From contig WHUZ01000002.1 in assembly GCA_015179045.1 (NCBI GenBank), positions 248,001 through 312,000 of the forward strand: a DNA stretch of 64,000 bases. Direction: 5' to 3'. Each line of letters opens with the position of its first letter. Position 1 is the stretch's first letter. Below, in pieces: positions 23,121-34,507 of the stretch. The notes beneath the pieces are model-generated. The model made no database searches, was not told the origin of the DNA, and was given only the letters and a program-made list of their open reading frames with translations. The translations under genes were made by a program, and so were the position numbers. Source of the DNA: Kalaharituber pfeilii (Eukaryota > Ascomycota > Pezizomycetes > Pezizales > Pezizaceae).

Positions 23121-23490
23121 TGAGATTGAGTTGTAAATACTCCATAACCTACGTACATACTGAAGATGATGATAATGACTGACGAGATGGTGTAACGATC
23201 GCGATGATGTACTGTGTTCTACCGGGATATTGCGCACTTCGGAACATGAGAACTTTTGCAGTAGTGATCGCAATTCAGGTGCCAACATCATAAAACTTAG
23301 GAGGAGGTTGTTAACATATTCTGGTATATATCCTACACCTCAGTTTGCATCTATCGGAGGATGACATGGTGTAGTGTACTGAGAATTACCCAATTAGGCA
23401 AGAGGGGACCTCTGCATATAAAATTATGCACAGAGCAGCTAGAGTGATAAAGTGCTTAGTTATGCATCACCATATGCCCACACATATATA
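23121..23490. other. Spacer, nothing recognised
   Basis: No supported feature. Confidence 0.25.
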
Positions 23491-23493
23491 CCA

Positions 23494-23729
23494 AGATTGG
23501 TGCTGATATGAGCATTGTGGCAGAAGTGATAGCTGAAAATATTTGAATAGAGACGCAATTCAGTAGTAATGGAAGGAGGCAGACTAATGAGGGATACAGT
23601 AGGCTTGAATATAAGTGGAGAGTGTTCTCATGGCTAAAGAAGATTTATTTCTGGCAGTCCGAGGACCCAACGTGATACTAACATTTTCAGTTAGCACTTC
23701 TGCCACAATGCTCATATCAGCACCAAGCT
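23494..23729. repeat. 236-bp inverted-repeat element
   Basis: The left arm about 23494-23547 (GGTGCTGATATGAGCATTGT...) and right arm about 23682-23729 are near-identical inverted copies of roughly 48 bp. It is MITE-like. Its right end was hit by the LINE-II stub at 23731. Confidence 0.65.
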
Positions 23730-23730
23730 G

Positions 23731-23764
<34 letters not shown>

Positions 23765-23847
23765 CATTACTCGCATGCCGCCTGTAAGGCTATGGCGAGG
23801 TTTCTTACTACTTTAAATTTAACTACAATACCCGTAGCACCAAGCTG
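23719..23847 (-). mobile_element. LINE-II stub (105 bp) with 12-bp TSD
   Basis: The insert 23731-23835 on the minus strand is about 35 bp of 3' UTR, then CTCGCCATAGCCTTACAGGC, GGCATGCGAGTAATGATATT and about 28 A. AGCACCAAGCTG is duplicated at 23719-23730 and 23836-23847. It is slightly longer at the 5' end than the other stubs. Confidence 0.8.
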
Positions 23848-24153
23848 AGGTGAATGCCAATTTCCGCTTCATCTCCCCTCCAACCAGGTGTCACCCCATT
23901 CCAGCTTTCCTCCTTTGTGCTGTTAGCAGGCCGTGGTTCTCCTTCCTCATTCTTGCTGCCTCCTCTGCCAACTTCTATCTTTTCTCCTTGTCCAATGCAC
24001 GCAAAGATGATTAGGGCTCCATCAAGCTAATGCATCCTGGGACCATTATGTACAGAAGTGATTATAGCTTCGATTAGACTTGAGGTGTATGAGTTGCCTG
24101 CAAGGAAGGGCTTTGTAATGTGTCCCGTCGGTTTAGATAAACGGCCTAACCAG

Positions 24154-24535
24154 TGTAATGAAGGCTCAACAGCATCCACTGTCTTCAAGTTGCACAGGGT
24201 ATCGGTGTCTAGAGCTGGCGGAACGAAGTCTCAAGAGCGGTCTCAATGGTCAAATGTCAAGGAAAGGATCATAAAAGAAGAGTAATCAATTATCTTGTCT
24301 GTGTGTGTCTTGTCTGTCTGATCTATCCATCTCTGCGTATCCACGTCTGTCTCTGCTTGCTTCTGTGCCCATACAGTCCTATCTACATACAATTTATAGA
24401 CCACGCTCGCCTTCCATTACGTCCTTAAATATGAGCTCACTTCCTTAGCATCATATCATATACTCCTACCGATAAGTGCCGCTCCGGGCCGCATTTGACC
24501 TTATTCTTTCCATCGGTACCGTGGTTACCACCACA
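24154..24535 (+). mobile_element. Solo LTR, family D (382 bp)
   Basis: It starts TGTAATGAAGGCTC and ends GGTTACCACCACA, with 4-bp duplications CCAG at 24150-24153 and 24536-24539. It matches 32704-33087 in inverted orientation. A short open frame inside (…GRSQWSNVKERIIKEE then stop) is conserved in both copies and may be pol C-terminus embedded in the LTR or coincidental. Confidence 0.8.
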
Positions 24536-24840
24536 CCAGTACCCTGAGCATTGCTATAGCTAATATGAAAATTAGATACCGTTCAAGAATGCTAACTTCG
24601 GGAGCCTTCTGTTGCGGGGCCTACGATGATGTAGCAAAATGAGAGTGTAACTTAGGACAACGCTTGAAGCTTGACCAACTCTCGAGGGCAGAAGGCCCTC
24701 CTTATATAGCCAGCTCCCCGCACATGCCTACTGTATATTCTATTGCTTAAGCTATCTATACTTAACAATCAATATCAACGCCTTGGTAGTTGAGGCTGTG
24801 CACAGCAAGCCTACGCGTACTCTTGCCATTCAGTGGCGCA

Positions 24841-25531
24841 ACTCACTTACTCCTAAAGCGCCAGCTCAACGACAAGGAGGCAAAGAAGATAGCCTCCGCA
24901 TCTTCAGTCGACACTCCGGCGCCACCACCCAGGGGGCCCACCGCCAGCACCGAACCCACACCAATCCCCGCCCCCTCCCCCCTCCCCCCTCCCCCCTCCC
25001 CCCTCCCCCCGCCCCCAGATATCACCTCCACGCCCCCAGACATCACCTCCACGTTCCAAAGCCAGCCCACAACCCCCGACCAGCCCCGACAACTCCACCA
25101 CACAACACGGCATTGTCATTCACGGCATTGCCTTGAGGAAAGACCTGGGGAAAGTCAGAAGATGGTTGGAGGCACCTAACAAGGAAATAGGGAAGACCAG
25201 AGGCATCAGATGGCTGCGGAAGAAGACCACCTTGATGGAGGAAGAAAAGAAGACAAGCTCGGCAGTGTTATACTTGGAGACACAAAAGGTCGTCGGGAAA
25301 GTGAGACTCGGGAAAGATGGTTGCGGACGGAGGTGTACGAGCCGGACAGAGGAAGGAAATAGGCAGGCTCGGCACTTCTCTTTCCACCCGCATCATGTAT
25401 GAGCACCGCGTGAAATACATGTATCTAGTCATTTCTTTTCTTTACTTTATTTACAATAAACCCTCGCCATAGCCCATAGGGCGGCATGCGAGTAATGATA
25501 TAGAACAAAAAAAAAAAAAACTCACTTACTC
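24841..25531 (+). mobile_element. LINE-II insertion with ORF1 joined to 3' end, 12-bp TSD
   Basis: ACTCACTTACTC is duplicated at 24841-24852 and 25520-25531. The insert encodes a Pro-rich segment (CCCCCTCC microrepeats at 24970-25010), then, after a frame change, LRKDLGKVRRWLEAPNKEIG and IRWLRKKTTLMEEEKKTSSA. The second part matches the nucleic-acid-binding ORF1 protein of Tad1-like LINEs. It then passes directly to the 3' UTR and hairpin (CTCGCCATAGCCCATAGGGC) with an A-tail. All of ORF2 is missing although the insertion has retrotransposition hallmarks. Confidence 0.8.
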
Positions 25532-25660
25532 AACCATGCGCTCTGCTTGTGAAGCGCTTCCGTGATCCTACCTGTCAATTATATTTTTTGCCTGCTGTAG
25601 CTATCGGCTGATCAGGCCGAATGGTCATTAGCAGCCTTACGGGTTAACTCAGGTGGATAT

Positions 25661-26315
25661 GTTCGGGGCCAGCCATCTTATCCGGGCCAGTCGGTAACTG
25701 GGCTACTCATCACTAAAGCGGGCCACTGATCAATTTACAAGGATAAAGACCAAAAACGAGCCAAGATGCGTAATTAGATACATGAATGGAGATGTTGCTG
25801 CTTTATAGTACATCATTTCTTAACTGACATGAATAGCAATATGAAAATCATCATTTCCCTCTTGATGGGACTCATCATCTGACTCTTCTTTGGCCCGATT
25901 TTGGCATTCCACATCAGGATGACAAGAGGGTGAACAGGTACGTGGCTGCTGCATTTTTGACTGGTGTTTTAACCTGCACAGGATAAGAAGAGATGTGAGT
26001 GGTAGAGGGGTGTTGGGAATGCAGTGACATTGAATATCTGGAGGCGTCCTGCAACTAATTAGGATCTTATATACTTAACCAGTATATTTGCCAAGACAGA
26101 CAACTGGAGCAGCTACGTCTGGTTCTCTGTAGGGCGGCGATAGATGCATATTTATTCCGAATTCTGACCAGTAGCCCGGGCCAGCCAGCACAAATATGGG
26201 TGGCCCGAGCCACTCATCTCGGAATGCAGACCACTGAGCAGCCATCTTAGCGGGCCACTCATGACTAGCCCAGGCCAGCCATGCTAAGACCAATGGCCCG
26301 GGCCCTGAGCAGATA
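25661..26315. mobile_element. GGCC-rich insert of about 650 bp in the LTR
   Basis: Defined by the gap in alignment to the sister LTR (after GGTGGATAT, before CCCAAAATCTC). Both ends carry subterminal GGGCCA/GGCCAGCCAT motifs, and GCGGGCCACT occurs near each end. A possible 4-bp GATA duplication is seen, but ends are uncertain and no transposase is present. Confidence 0.45.
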
Positions 26316-26349
26316 ACCCCAAAATCTCTGGTAGGCTCGTGACACCTTC

Positions 26350-27095
26350 CGGTGATGGATAGTTACAACTTGCTAATTGTATTTGTCTATCGTAACAATC
26401 ATTAGTGAACGAAGTGTAAATATGAGTTCATATTATCTTATTGTAAATAGGGCGCGGCAGTTATATGTATATCTGACATTTATGGAGCAGGCTATGGGTT
26501 CACTAACTGCAACTTGTATGTCACGGTATTTTTCACAGACAAGTGAAGCTAGCATCAAGGTTCCTGCCTCTTCACGTATGTATAAGTATCTACAAGCTGT
26601 AGCTATATATATATACGTAGAAGTTGTAAAGCCTTTATAAGTAATGAAAAGCCTGCGACCTGAGCTAACTCGTCTTGAATGATGCACTGAATTGTTAGCC
26701 CGCAGAATTTGAAATCAATATACGTCCTAAGTTAGTACTATGGCTGCAGTCAACCAGATGAATAATTCTATCGTTCCACTGAAAGGAAACATTCTGCAGA
26801 TTCTAATATTTCCCAAGCTTGAGATATGTGCCCAAACTGCTCAAACACGACTCAAACTAAACTTGAAACTCGAAAAATAGGAAACTTTACAAGAGAAACC
26901 CCACTTGCACGATTCAAAACTGTGAACCTATTCCAGTAGTCATGTATCTATATGCACAAGATCAGCAGAGAATTTACTTGTAGCATATTTGAGTTCCATA
27001 TATATACAAGAATCGCGGCCACTCGTCGTAAGTGCTGCTGGTTACGCCTCGCGCCGGATTAAACCCAGTCGCATTTGATATATCTTGCACCTAAC
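26350..27095. other. Spacer, nothing recognised
   Basis: Only short AT-rich frames without a recognisable domain. Confidence 0.3.
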
Positions 27096-27099
27096 ATTG

Positions 27100-27870
27100 A
27101 ATTTAATAAATATGGCAGGACCGGCCCCACGGCCTCAGGTGAGGAAGAATGAGCTCAATTTTACAGGTATAGCAGGCCCCACCTACCGCCGTGAGATGAG
27201 GTAGAGTGAGCTGAATTTGACAGGCATGGAAGGCCCAACCCGACAGCGTGAGAAAGTTGACAGGTATGGCCGGCCTACGAGATGAGACAGAATAAGCTGA
27301 ATTTGGCACCTATAGCCGGCCTGACCTGACAGCGCGAGATCAGGCACAATGAGCTGAATTTGACAGGTATGGCGGGCCCAACCTGCCGGCATGAGATGCG
27401 GCAGAATGAGCCGAATTTGACAGGTTTGGCAGGCCCTATTCGACGACGTGACATGAGTCAGAATGAGCTGAACTTAACAGGTTTGGCAGGCCCTGTTTGA
27501 CGGCGTGAGATGAGCCAGAACGAGCCGAATTTCACGGGAATTGCACGCCTGGACCGCGGCCCGGACCGGCCTGGTTGGCCTGATTCATGTGGATCAGGCC
27601 GGTCCAGGCGGTTTCAGTCCAATGCAGATCACGGCCTGTTGGATTCATTGATTGCAGGCCCAACGTGATGGCGTAGAATGAGCTGAATTTGACAGGTATG
27701 GCAGGTCCGGCCGGACAGCGTGAGATGAGATAAGATGTGCTCAATTTCAGACGAATTGCATGCCCGACTTGACGGCATGAGCTGAATTTGACACGTATAG
27801 CTGGCCCGACCCGATGGTGCAAGATGAGGTGGAATGAGCTGAATTTGACAGGCATGGCCGGCCCTAGCCA
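27100..27870. repeat. 57-bp tandem satellite (about 10 or more degenerate units)
   Basis: The unit is built on GAATTTGACAGGTATGGCAG, then GCCCAACCTGACGGCGTGAG and ATGAGGCAGAATGAGCT. Units between 27298 and 27525 keep an almost exact 57-bp spacing; earlier and later units are degraded. An unrelated 105-bp GGCCTG element has inserted at 27546-27650. The array has no coding character (frames shift between units). Confidence 0.8.
27540..27656. mobile_element. 105-bp GGCCTG element inserted in the satellite
   Basis: The insert 27546-27650 contains GGCCTGATTCATGTGGATCA (palindromic) and ends GGTTTCAGTCCAATGCAGAT...GGATTCATTG. ATTGCA is present on both sides (27540-27545 and 27651-27656), a probable 6-bp duplication. 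The same tail ends the longer array at about 2826-3050, so this is a dispersed, likely mobile unit of unknown class. Confidence 0.55.
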
Positions 27871-27918
27871 TTTCGGCAGCCATTTCGGCAGCCATTTCGG
27901 TAGCCATTTTGGTAGCCG
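27867..27918. repeat. 12-bp tandem repeat (AGCCATTTCGGC x4)
   Basis: Four adjacent degenerate copies of AGCCATTTCGGC follow the satellite. Simple tandem repeat, no other feature. Confidence 0.7.
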
Positions 27919-28189
27919 ACAGTAGGTCTGAGCCAACGTCGGGTCTTGGCGTTTTTTTTCCTAATTGGGACGAAAAACCCTGGGCAGCTTGTAACCAACC
28001 CATCCACTCCTCAGCAAGCTGAGTTCGCTCCTGGGCACAGTGCCTATCAGAAAGTCTTCCTGGTATGGTTTCACTATGCAGCTTAAGGAAAAGTGTACCC
28101 TGCATTAAGAAAATCCTATGTATGCAAATCTAGTCTGCATTTGACATTGGCAATGCTTCTTTTCGGACGGGTATGGAAGAAAAAATGGG

Positions 28190-28261
28190 CGTTTTTTATT
28201 TTTTTTTATTTATTTCTTTTTTTTTGGTATCGAGTACTTAACCCCGCTTGCAGCTGTTCGC
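28190..28261 (-). mobile_element. Divergent LINE-I 3'-end stub
   Basis: On the minus strand, GCGAACAGCTGCAAGCGGGG, then TTAAGTACTCGATACC and a long A/T-interrupted tail. The first hairpin strand is missing and no clear target duplication is seen. Confidence 0.5.
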
Positions 28262-28772
28262 GCATTGATCCTTCTTACCAAATCATAAACTCTGCCAATA
28301 TAGATTGGCTCTGCATACTCTGCATTACACTTTCCTCATTTGCTGCAGTAGCCCAACCATACTAAGAACGCTGTAAACAGGGGTTGAGCGACTCAAGGGA
28401 CTATGATAAGAAACACAGACGAAGAACACGGCACGGAGACACTGAGACACTGAGATTACAGATCTGGTATTCGCTGAGGTTGCTCTAGTTACAAAAAGAA
28501 TGGAGCGGAAGGGCCTCTCAAAAAGTCCCCCCAGAACACTAACTAATTACATGAGAACGTCATATGCAAACGGGAATCAGTGTTTGTACCCATGCGGTTT
28601 GCAGTTTGCTCCATGCATAAGCTACCATTTCATGTATTCCTCCGTTTACTCTATGCACCTATCCCCCTGCAACAATACTCGGAACACTTTCTGCTAGACA
28701 CTAATCAATTGCTATCATTGAAGGTGTTACCTCCGCAAATATGTACTTTATGCTTACATACGTAGTGACGTA

Positions 28773-29713
28773 CAGTCAAACCTGTCATATTGAATGAAGT
28801 TCGCTGGCCCGAGCTTGGGCCAGTGTAGATTATTGGATATTTTCATTATTGGATGGATAGCGTGAAAACTAGCAAGGATCATGAGCGATAACCAAGTGTT
28901 AGACCACTTCTGTCAGACTGTTTCTAAGTGCTCCGTATTGAAAACCTGTATCTCTGCTTTTTTCTTTTTTTTTTTTTTATCACGTAACCCCGCTTGCAGC
29001 TGTTCGCCATGGCAGGGCCTGTATCTCTGCTAGTGTAAAATTATCTTACCGGCAAATACAAATCTCAAATCTTTTACACCACATATTCTGGACTCTATGA
29101 AGTACATGGCCGCTGCCTGGCTGTAAGTTTCAGCACCTACAATTGCTAATTGCTTTTGCAAAGCAAATATTCGACACTCCGGACCTTCTCTTGCGTTCGA
29201 GGATCATTTAGCAAATGCCTCCGATATCTTAGACACCATGAGAGTTGATATTAGACGCATACAAAGTAGTGTCAGAACTGAAGGTTGACTCCAATACCGT
29301 CAATATTGAGGTTGCCAAATTTGTGGATCCAGCTGACGAAAAATCAGCCAATCAAGACCAAAGTGACACAAAGAAGCCTGAACCAGTCTCATACCTTGAG
29401 GCAGGCAATGCATTGCCTATAATCAAGAACTGTGTTCAACAAATTGCCGGGACTCCAGTTTCCAAAGATGAAGAGGCTGCATTTGCGCTTCAGCGCCTTG
29501 AAAAGTACTTGAATTTGCAGAGCTTGAAGCGCCTTTGAAACAGGCCTCTATTACGACTTATTTTCCACCTTATTATTCATGCACGCATTTCTGGCTGCTG
29601 TACATAGCACAAAAATTGGCCTCTCCGCTCCAACCTGTCTGTCGGATAACTTGTCTTACATATTTGATAAAACCCGCCGGTCCTGACGTTATCCAATATG
29701 ACAAGTTTGACTG
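28773..29713 (+). mobile_element. Internally deleted pogo-like transposon with transposase remnant
   Basis: The TIRs CAGTCAAACCTGTCATATTG (left) and the inverse of CAGTCAAACTTGTCATATTG (right) are flanked by TA (28771-28772 and 29714-29715). Inside, the frame 29245-29538 encodes CVQQIAGTPVSKDEEAAFAL followed by QRLEKYLNLQSL. After a frame change comes KQASITTYF, the typical C-terminal end of fungal pogo/Tigger transposases. The DDE core and DNA-binding domains are deleted. A LINE stub inserted at 28959. Confidence 0.8.
28945..29031 (-). mobile_element. Ultra-short LINE-I stub with 13-14 bp TSD
   Basis: The insert about 28959-29017 on the minus strand is GCCCTGCCATGGCGAACAGC, then TGCAAGCGGGGTTACGTGAT and an A-tail. 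CCTGTATCTCTGCT is present at 28945-28958 and 29018-29031. It sits inside a pogo-like element. Confidence 0.85.
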
Positions 29714-30003
29714 TATTTAAGTATGTACTAACCAATGCAAAAACGAATTAATTCTTAGGGGAGGTAGGAAGATCAATTGAAGTATCGCCTGTTGGATTTG
29801 ACGTGCAAATGTTTGTCATGAGGTGCCCCTATAGAAATATTCGTTACATATATCTAGGTACCTATCCTTTTTACCAGGTATACGACTGGAATGAGGAGCC
29901 GCGGTTTGAGAAAATGCCCGTTCCCCATACTTCCTATCTAGGTGCTTTCAACCACTAAATTCATGGTCACCTGATCATGCCGAAAGTCTTGAGGCGGCCT
30001 ATA

Positions 30004-30812
30004 CAGTCAGACCTTGCTATAATGAACACACCACGCTCTCGGATTTCCATCCCCATACAATTTGACCTTGCTATAATGAAATCACACCAAATAGTGTAAT
30101 GAAAAAAAATCTAGAGGAAGTTATTTTTATCTACATACTAATTGTTCTTGCTATAATGAAAAGATGGTCATGAAACCCATACAACCCCCCCTGCTACTGC
30201 CTTGCCTCCTGCGCACCAGTGATTCTTGAGCAGCCCAGAAAACAGCAACTATGTCGCTAAGCACTAGGGGTTGGTTTAAACCAAGTTATGAGTGTCTGTT
30301 GCTTCTGAGTATATTGCTGGTATAATTGTCGCCACTGGCTAGTAGATATCTCGACTGTTAGAGCTCTGATCACGGAAGTCAATCTACAGTGACTTGTGAA
30401 ACGTCTTGGGGATTGGGCAATATTGGGGCAAGTGTATCATGCAAGCCTAATCCCCAAGACCTTTTACGGGTTACTATACTATTGATTTACTTTTGATTTA
30501 TATTTTTCTCCCACTATCACTGCTCCTTATATTTCTATTTCCATTCCTAATCATCACTACCACCACCGTCTCAAACGAATTGATTTCTTAATGTGGCTAT
30601 TTCCATTACTAGTAAGTCTTAATTAGTAGCCAAGCTCAAGCAAGACTCACGAACTCAGCTGCCAAGACTATATGACTAATTTTCCACATTTTCTATACTG
30701 AAAGCCTTGCTATAGTGATTTTTTTTTTTTTTTTTTTTATTTCATTAATCGTCTTGCTATAGTGAAAACCAAGGGCCGAATTTTATGTATTCAATATAGC
30801 AAGGTCTGACTG
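30004..30812. mobile_element. Non-autonomous pogo-like element (809 bp)
   Basis: The left end is CAGTCAGACCTTGCTATAAT, the right end the inverse of CAGTCAGACCTTGCTATATT; TA flanks both ends (30002-30003 and 30813-30814). The subterminal motif CTTGCTATAATGAAA is repeated several times near both ends, as in transposase-binding arrays. No transposase frame is present. Confidence 0.85.
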
Positions 30813-30814
30813 TA

Positions 30815-32463
30815 CATAATTGCTGTCTTTGTCGGTGCTGTCGTTGTGGCGTCATCGCTGATTGATCCCCCCCGTTGCCCGGACTCGACGAGAGCCATGG
30901 TCAATAATGCCGAATTGCTCGCTATAGCACGAGCCTTGGAAGATGAGGACGAAGAAGAGCTGCTGGTTATCACAGACTGTAAGGTAGCCATTGAAAGGCT
31001 ATCAAGGGTGGCGAAGGGGTGACCAGCACCGGAGGGGGCCAGGAACTTCTGCCGAGAGGCATGGGAGAGGCGGGCAGCGAGGGGACTAATGGACATAGCA
31101 ATAATGTGGGTCAAGGGACACAAGGAGATAAGGGGCAACAAGGAGGCCGACAGTGGGAACACCCATTCAATACCAGGATGAGGTAGTGATAGAGGCAAGC
31201 GTAAAGATGGCAGCAAAGAGACAGACTAGGCTTGAGCTACAGGCCCCTCCAGAGGCTACGGAGATTCACCAGGATATTAGGTGGGTTACTGGATGGGAAA
31301 GACCTGAGAGCGTGGAGTTCAAGACCAGACAAGCAGATGGCCCAGATGCAAGTGGTGCAGAGCGGAGGAGGAAATCACTGTACATACTTGGGCCAGATGC
31401 GAGGTAGGGGTAGAGGTGGCCAAGGCCCTAGAGGGGATGAGAAGACCTGAGGCAGGCAAAGACGGCGAGACGGATGCCCTACTGCGGCGGAGGTGGAGTG
31501 GTGGGAAGTATTTTGTAAAGTAGGTGGTCAAGGGGTGTTTACAGCCGACTCTCGATATAAGAATGTCATAATCATCGGGCGGGGTTATATTATATCAATA
31601 TATTCTTATATACAACTATGTACAGGAACGGCTCAAGAGATACAAGAAAGGTGCTGAATATAACAGAGTTGTAAAAGGTCTTCAAGGAGGTACAGGAAAC
31701 GTACAGGAAACGGAGAAGATGTCTAGAACTAAGGAGAATAAGGTCCGGGAGGGTGCTAAGAGATCGAGGATGTTGAAGATTATGCGACACACAAGAACCG
31801 AGGCTATGAACCGAGATTATGGTATAAGGTTATTCCATGTGATGAGGAATCTATGTTGTGAATACGTGTTGTGATAATGAGCAACCTTAATACTCGCACA
31901 ATTTGCTAGCAGCTCATGTCTATAAATAGGTGGATGTTAGGAGCACATATCGCACATCTAAAACACAAGTCATATGAGTGATCAATCATATACGAAGTCT
32001 GCTACATAATTCCATATATTTCTTCAGAGGATGACTTGAAGGGGAAACCGGTGGTTTTCCTTTTTTGTTGTTTCTTTTTTTGTTTTTGCATTCTTTTCAG
32101 CTATTTGAACACTTTCGATGCAATTCTTCGCAAGAAGCGAATTACTATGTTGGGCAGTTACTTGCATTGATCCTTCGCTCAATATAACAATATATATGGT
32201 GACTAAGCAGAAAACTTACGATATGAAGGGTGATAGGGGTGTGGAACATTCTTCTATCAAATATATTCTTATGTCTGACATGCTAGTATCGAGAGTCTAC
32301 TGTAGTCCTAACATGTTGGCTTTTGTAACTATTTATTTAATTATTTAATTATTTTTAATTTCTTTAATTTCTTACATCTCCTTTGTAGATAACCTCGTCA
32401 TAATCCTTGGGGGGGTATACGAGTACTCATGATATGTAAAAAAAAAAAGAAAGAAAGAAAGAA
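30815..32463 (+). pseudogene. LINE-II fragment (RNase H to 3' end) split by a DNA element
   Basis: 30815-31520 encodes, with frame changes, NAELLAIARALEDEDEEEL, VITDCKVAIERLSRV and IAIMWVKGHKEIRGNKEAD (RNase H), then a C-terminal CKWCRAEEEITVHTW. 32305-32463 continues the same LINE with a T-rich 3' UTR, a degenerate hairpin (CTCGTCATAATCC...ATACGAGTACTCATGATATG) and an A/GAAA tail. The element at 31542-32302 interrupts it. Confidence 0.65.
31542..32302. mobile_element. Non-autonomous pogo-like element inside LINE-II
   Basis: The left end CAGCCGACTCTCGATATAAG and the inverse right end CAGTAGACTCTCGATACTAG form the TIR, and TA flanks at 31540-31541 and 32303-32304. No transposase frame. It separates ORF from 3' UTR of the LINE fragment and so is younger than that fragment. 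Confidence 0.8.
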
Positions 32464-32703
32464 GGTTACTCGGACTCGCGCAAGTGAAGAATACTGTTTA
32501 ATGCAACCACAGAACGGGAATAGGTAAAAAGTCACTCTAACAACACGATTTTATTGACTGGAACTACGGACAGAGTGCGGATCCGTGCAATTGGTGGGAT
32601 CATTTGATCCAATTGTGTCGAATTCCTTGATGGTCACATGACTCAGTGTCTTCTGAACTTCTGAATTGTTGCATCTTATATTCCTCCTGGTTCCCACTCT
32701 CGG

Positions 32704-33087
32704 TGTGGTGGTAACCACAGTACCGATGGAAAGAATAAGGCTAAACGCGGGTCGAAACGCCATTCATCGGTGGTGCTATATGATGATGCGTATATATGCT
32801 AAGGAGGCGAGCTCATATTTAAGGATGTAATGGAACGCGAGGGTGGTCTATAAATTGTATGTAGATAGGACTTTATGGGCACAGAAGCAAGCAGAGACAG
32901 ACGTGGATACGCAGATATGGATAGATCAGACAGACCAGACACGCACAGACAAGACAATTGATTACTCTTCCTTTATGACCCTTTCCTTGACATTTGACCA
33001 TTGAGACCGCCCTTGAGACTTCGTTCTGCCAGCTCTAGATACCAGTACCCTGTGCAAGACAGTGGATGCTGTTGAGCCTTCATCACA
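32704..33087 (-). mobile_element. Solo LTR, family D (384 bp)
   Basis: On the minus strand it starts TGTGATGAAGGCTC and ends GGTTACCACCACA, with TCGG (plus strand) duplicated at 32700-32703 and 33088-33091. It matches 24154-24535 throughout. Confidence 0.8.
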
Positions 33088-33091
33088 TCGG

Positions 33092-34507
33092 CAACCTTCG
33101 AAAAAATTCACCAAAAATTCAAAAATAATAAGCAAAAAATTCCTATAGGGACAGTAGGCCATCTGGTGAAGTCACCATCAGAGATTACAAATGTTTTGTC
33201 AGAATTTAGCTCGGAGCATTTGTCTGCTGGATATACAGTATGTCTGGTGACTCCAAGAGATAAACTCCGTCCGTATTGGCCAGCACTGTCACTGTACCCC
33301 TCGTTCTCAGCTGGCCGCAGTATCGTCATCTGCAGAAGCATGCAACGTGCAATAATTCAGGGGTCGGAATACGAGGGGTCAAAACATGCATATGTATTTG
33401 GGTACTTGCAGCTGCTGTTCCTACCCGTGATTGGCAACCGGCACGGACAAATTTTCTCTAAAAGCTTGTAAAGCGACAACACCAAACCCGATCTGGTATC
33501 TGTCTTTCTGGATACTTCACGCATGGTCCTGTTGGCACGGGAAATTCACTAAATTTGGAATTTTATACTCCAAATATGATCAGATTGGCCATTGATTTGC
33601 GATCGAACCTCATCTCTCAACTAGCATGAACAATACCAGAAATGGAATGATTGTCGTTGGCTAATTGCATAGAGTATATCTAAGAATGGCTTGTGGGGTT
33701 AAATGAACAGATCTCCAACTTTCAGGTGATCACCCTCCCCAGTTCCATATTTCCAATGTGGTACCTCGCCCCAATTCCAACCGGCCCCTGGGTTACTCCC
33801 GGACTCTCTGCAAAACTCGACACTTTCGTTTCATGCCGCACCATTAAATATTTGGCTTGGAACCGAGTAAATATTCTTTCGAGTAGTGCTTTTGAAGACA
33901 TTAACCTTTTTGTTTTGTGATTGAGATGAAAATGGTGACCCCAGCTGAGTATAAGCAACGCGCCAATCGATCCATTATTCGCCAGCTTACTCTGCATCAT
34001 GCGCCCTACTGGTTGCGATGCACTCCCTGAGTTGGGTGTGACCGGGGGATTCCAGCGGCTGCCAATTGGCGTTGTGAGATCGTGATGCGCACAAAATACG
34101 ACCCGTGTTTCTGCTTCCCTAAGCCTTTCCGAAAAATTATCCAAGGTGTTCACACGTAGCCAGGAGCTATCGATATGCGCTCCAGCACAGAAAGAAGATC
34201 GTCGGCGAATTGCAGGACACATACGGTTAATTGAGTATTATACTTTGCAGGCTTGTCGATATCGGATGTGGAGTAGGATACCATTTTGGGAGTGCTTCAA
34301 TCATTCCGTAGCTATTTAACACTAGTACTCTCACTTTCCTGTTGACGTTTTCTCATTCAGCACGATTCCTAGAACTTACATCTATCTCAATCTTGTGCTA
34401 TTAGGCAACGAAGAATAACGCACTTGCCTCCCGTTCGCGCACTGTATTGACTGCACCAACCTGAAAATTCGTTCGATTGCTACAGCCACCTCTACTAGCC
34501 ATCCACA
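33092..34507. other. Intergenic/promoter region of the ATP-grasp fusion gene
   Basis: A 166-codon open frame on the minus strand (34222-33722) has no recognisable motif and is not called as a gene. The last about 150 bp before 34508 is C/T- and A-rich, as expected of a fungal leader. No other feature seen. Confidence 0.35.

Larger units (their letters stand above)
24610..26344 (+). mobile_element. Solo LTR, family B, carrying two nested insertions
   Basis: It starts TGTTGCGGGGCC and ends GGCTCGTGACA, with perfect CCTTC duplications at 24605-24609 and 26345-26349. Colinear alignment with 21554-22129 shows a LINE-II insert at 24853-25519 and a second insert at about 25661-26315. Without these it is about 400 bp and lacks the first 169 bp of the sister LTR. 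Confidence 0.85.

Noticed and set aside
24058..24285. Possible small gene ending GRSQWSNVKERIIKEE, also seen at 32962-33162 on the other strand
   Set aside because: Both copies lie largely inside family D LTRs with target duplications. Conservation is explained by the repeat.
27100..27870. CRISPR-like regularly spaced repeat
   Set aside because: Units are directly adjacent with no unique spacers, and the organism is a fungus. It is a satellite.
33722..34222. 166-codon open frame on the minus strand upstream of the ATP-grasp fusion gene
   Set aside because: No recognisable motif, no leader or intron support. An open frame of this length can occur by chance.
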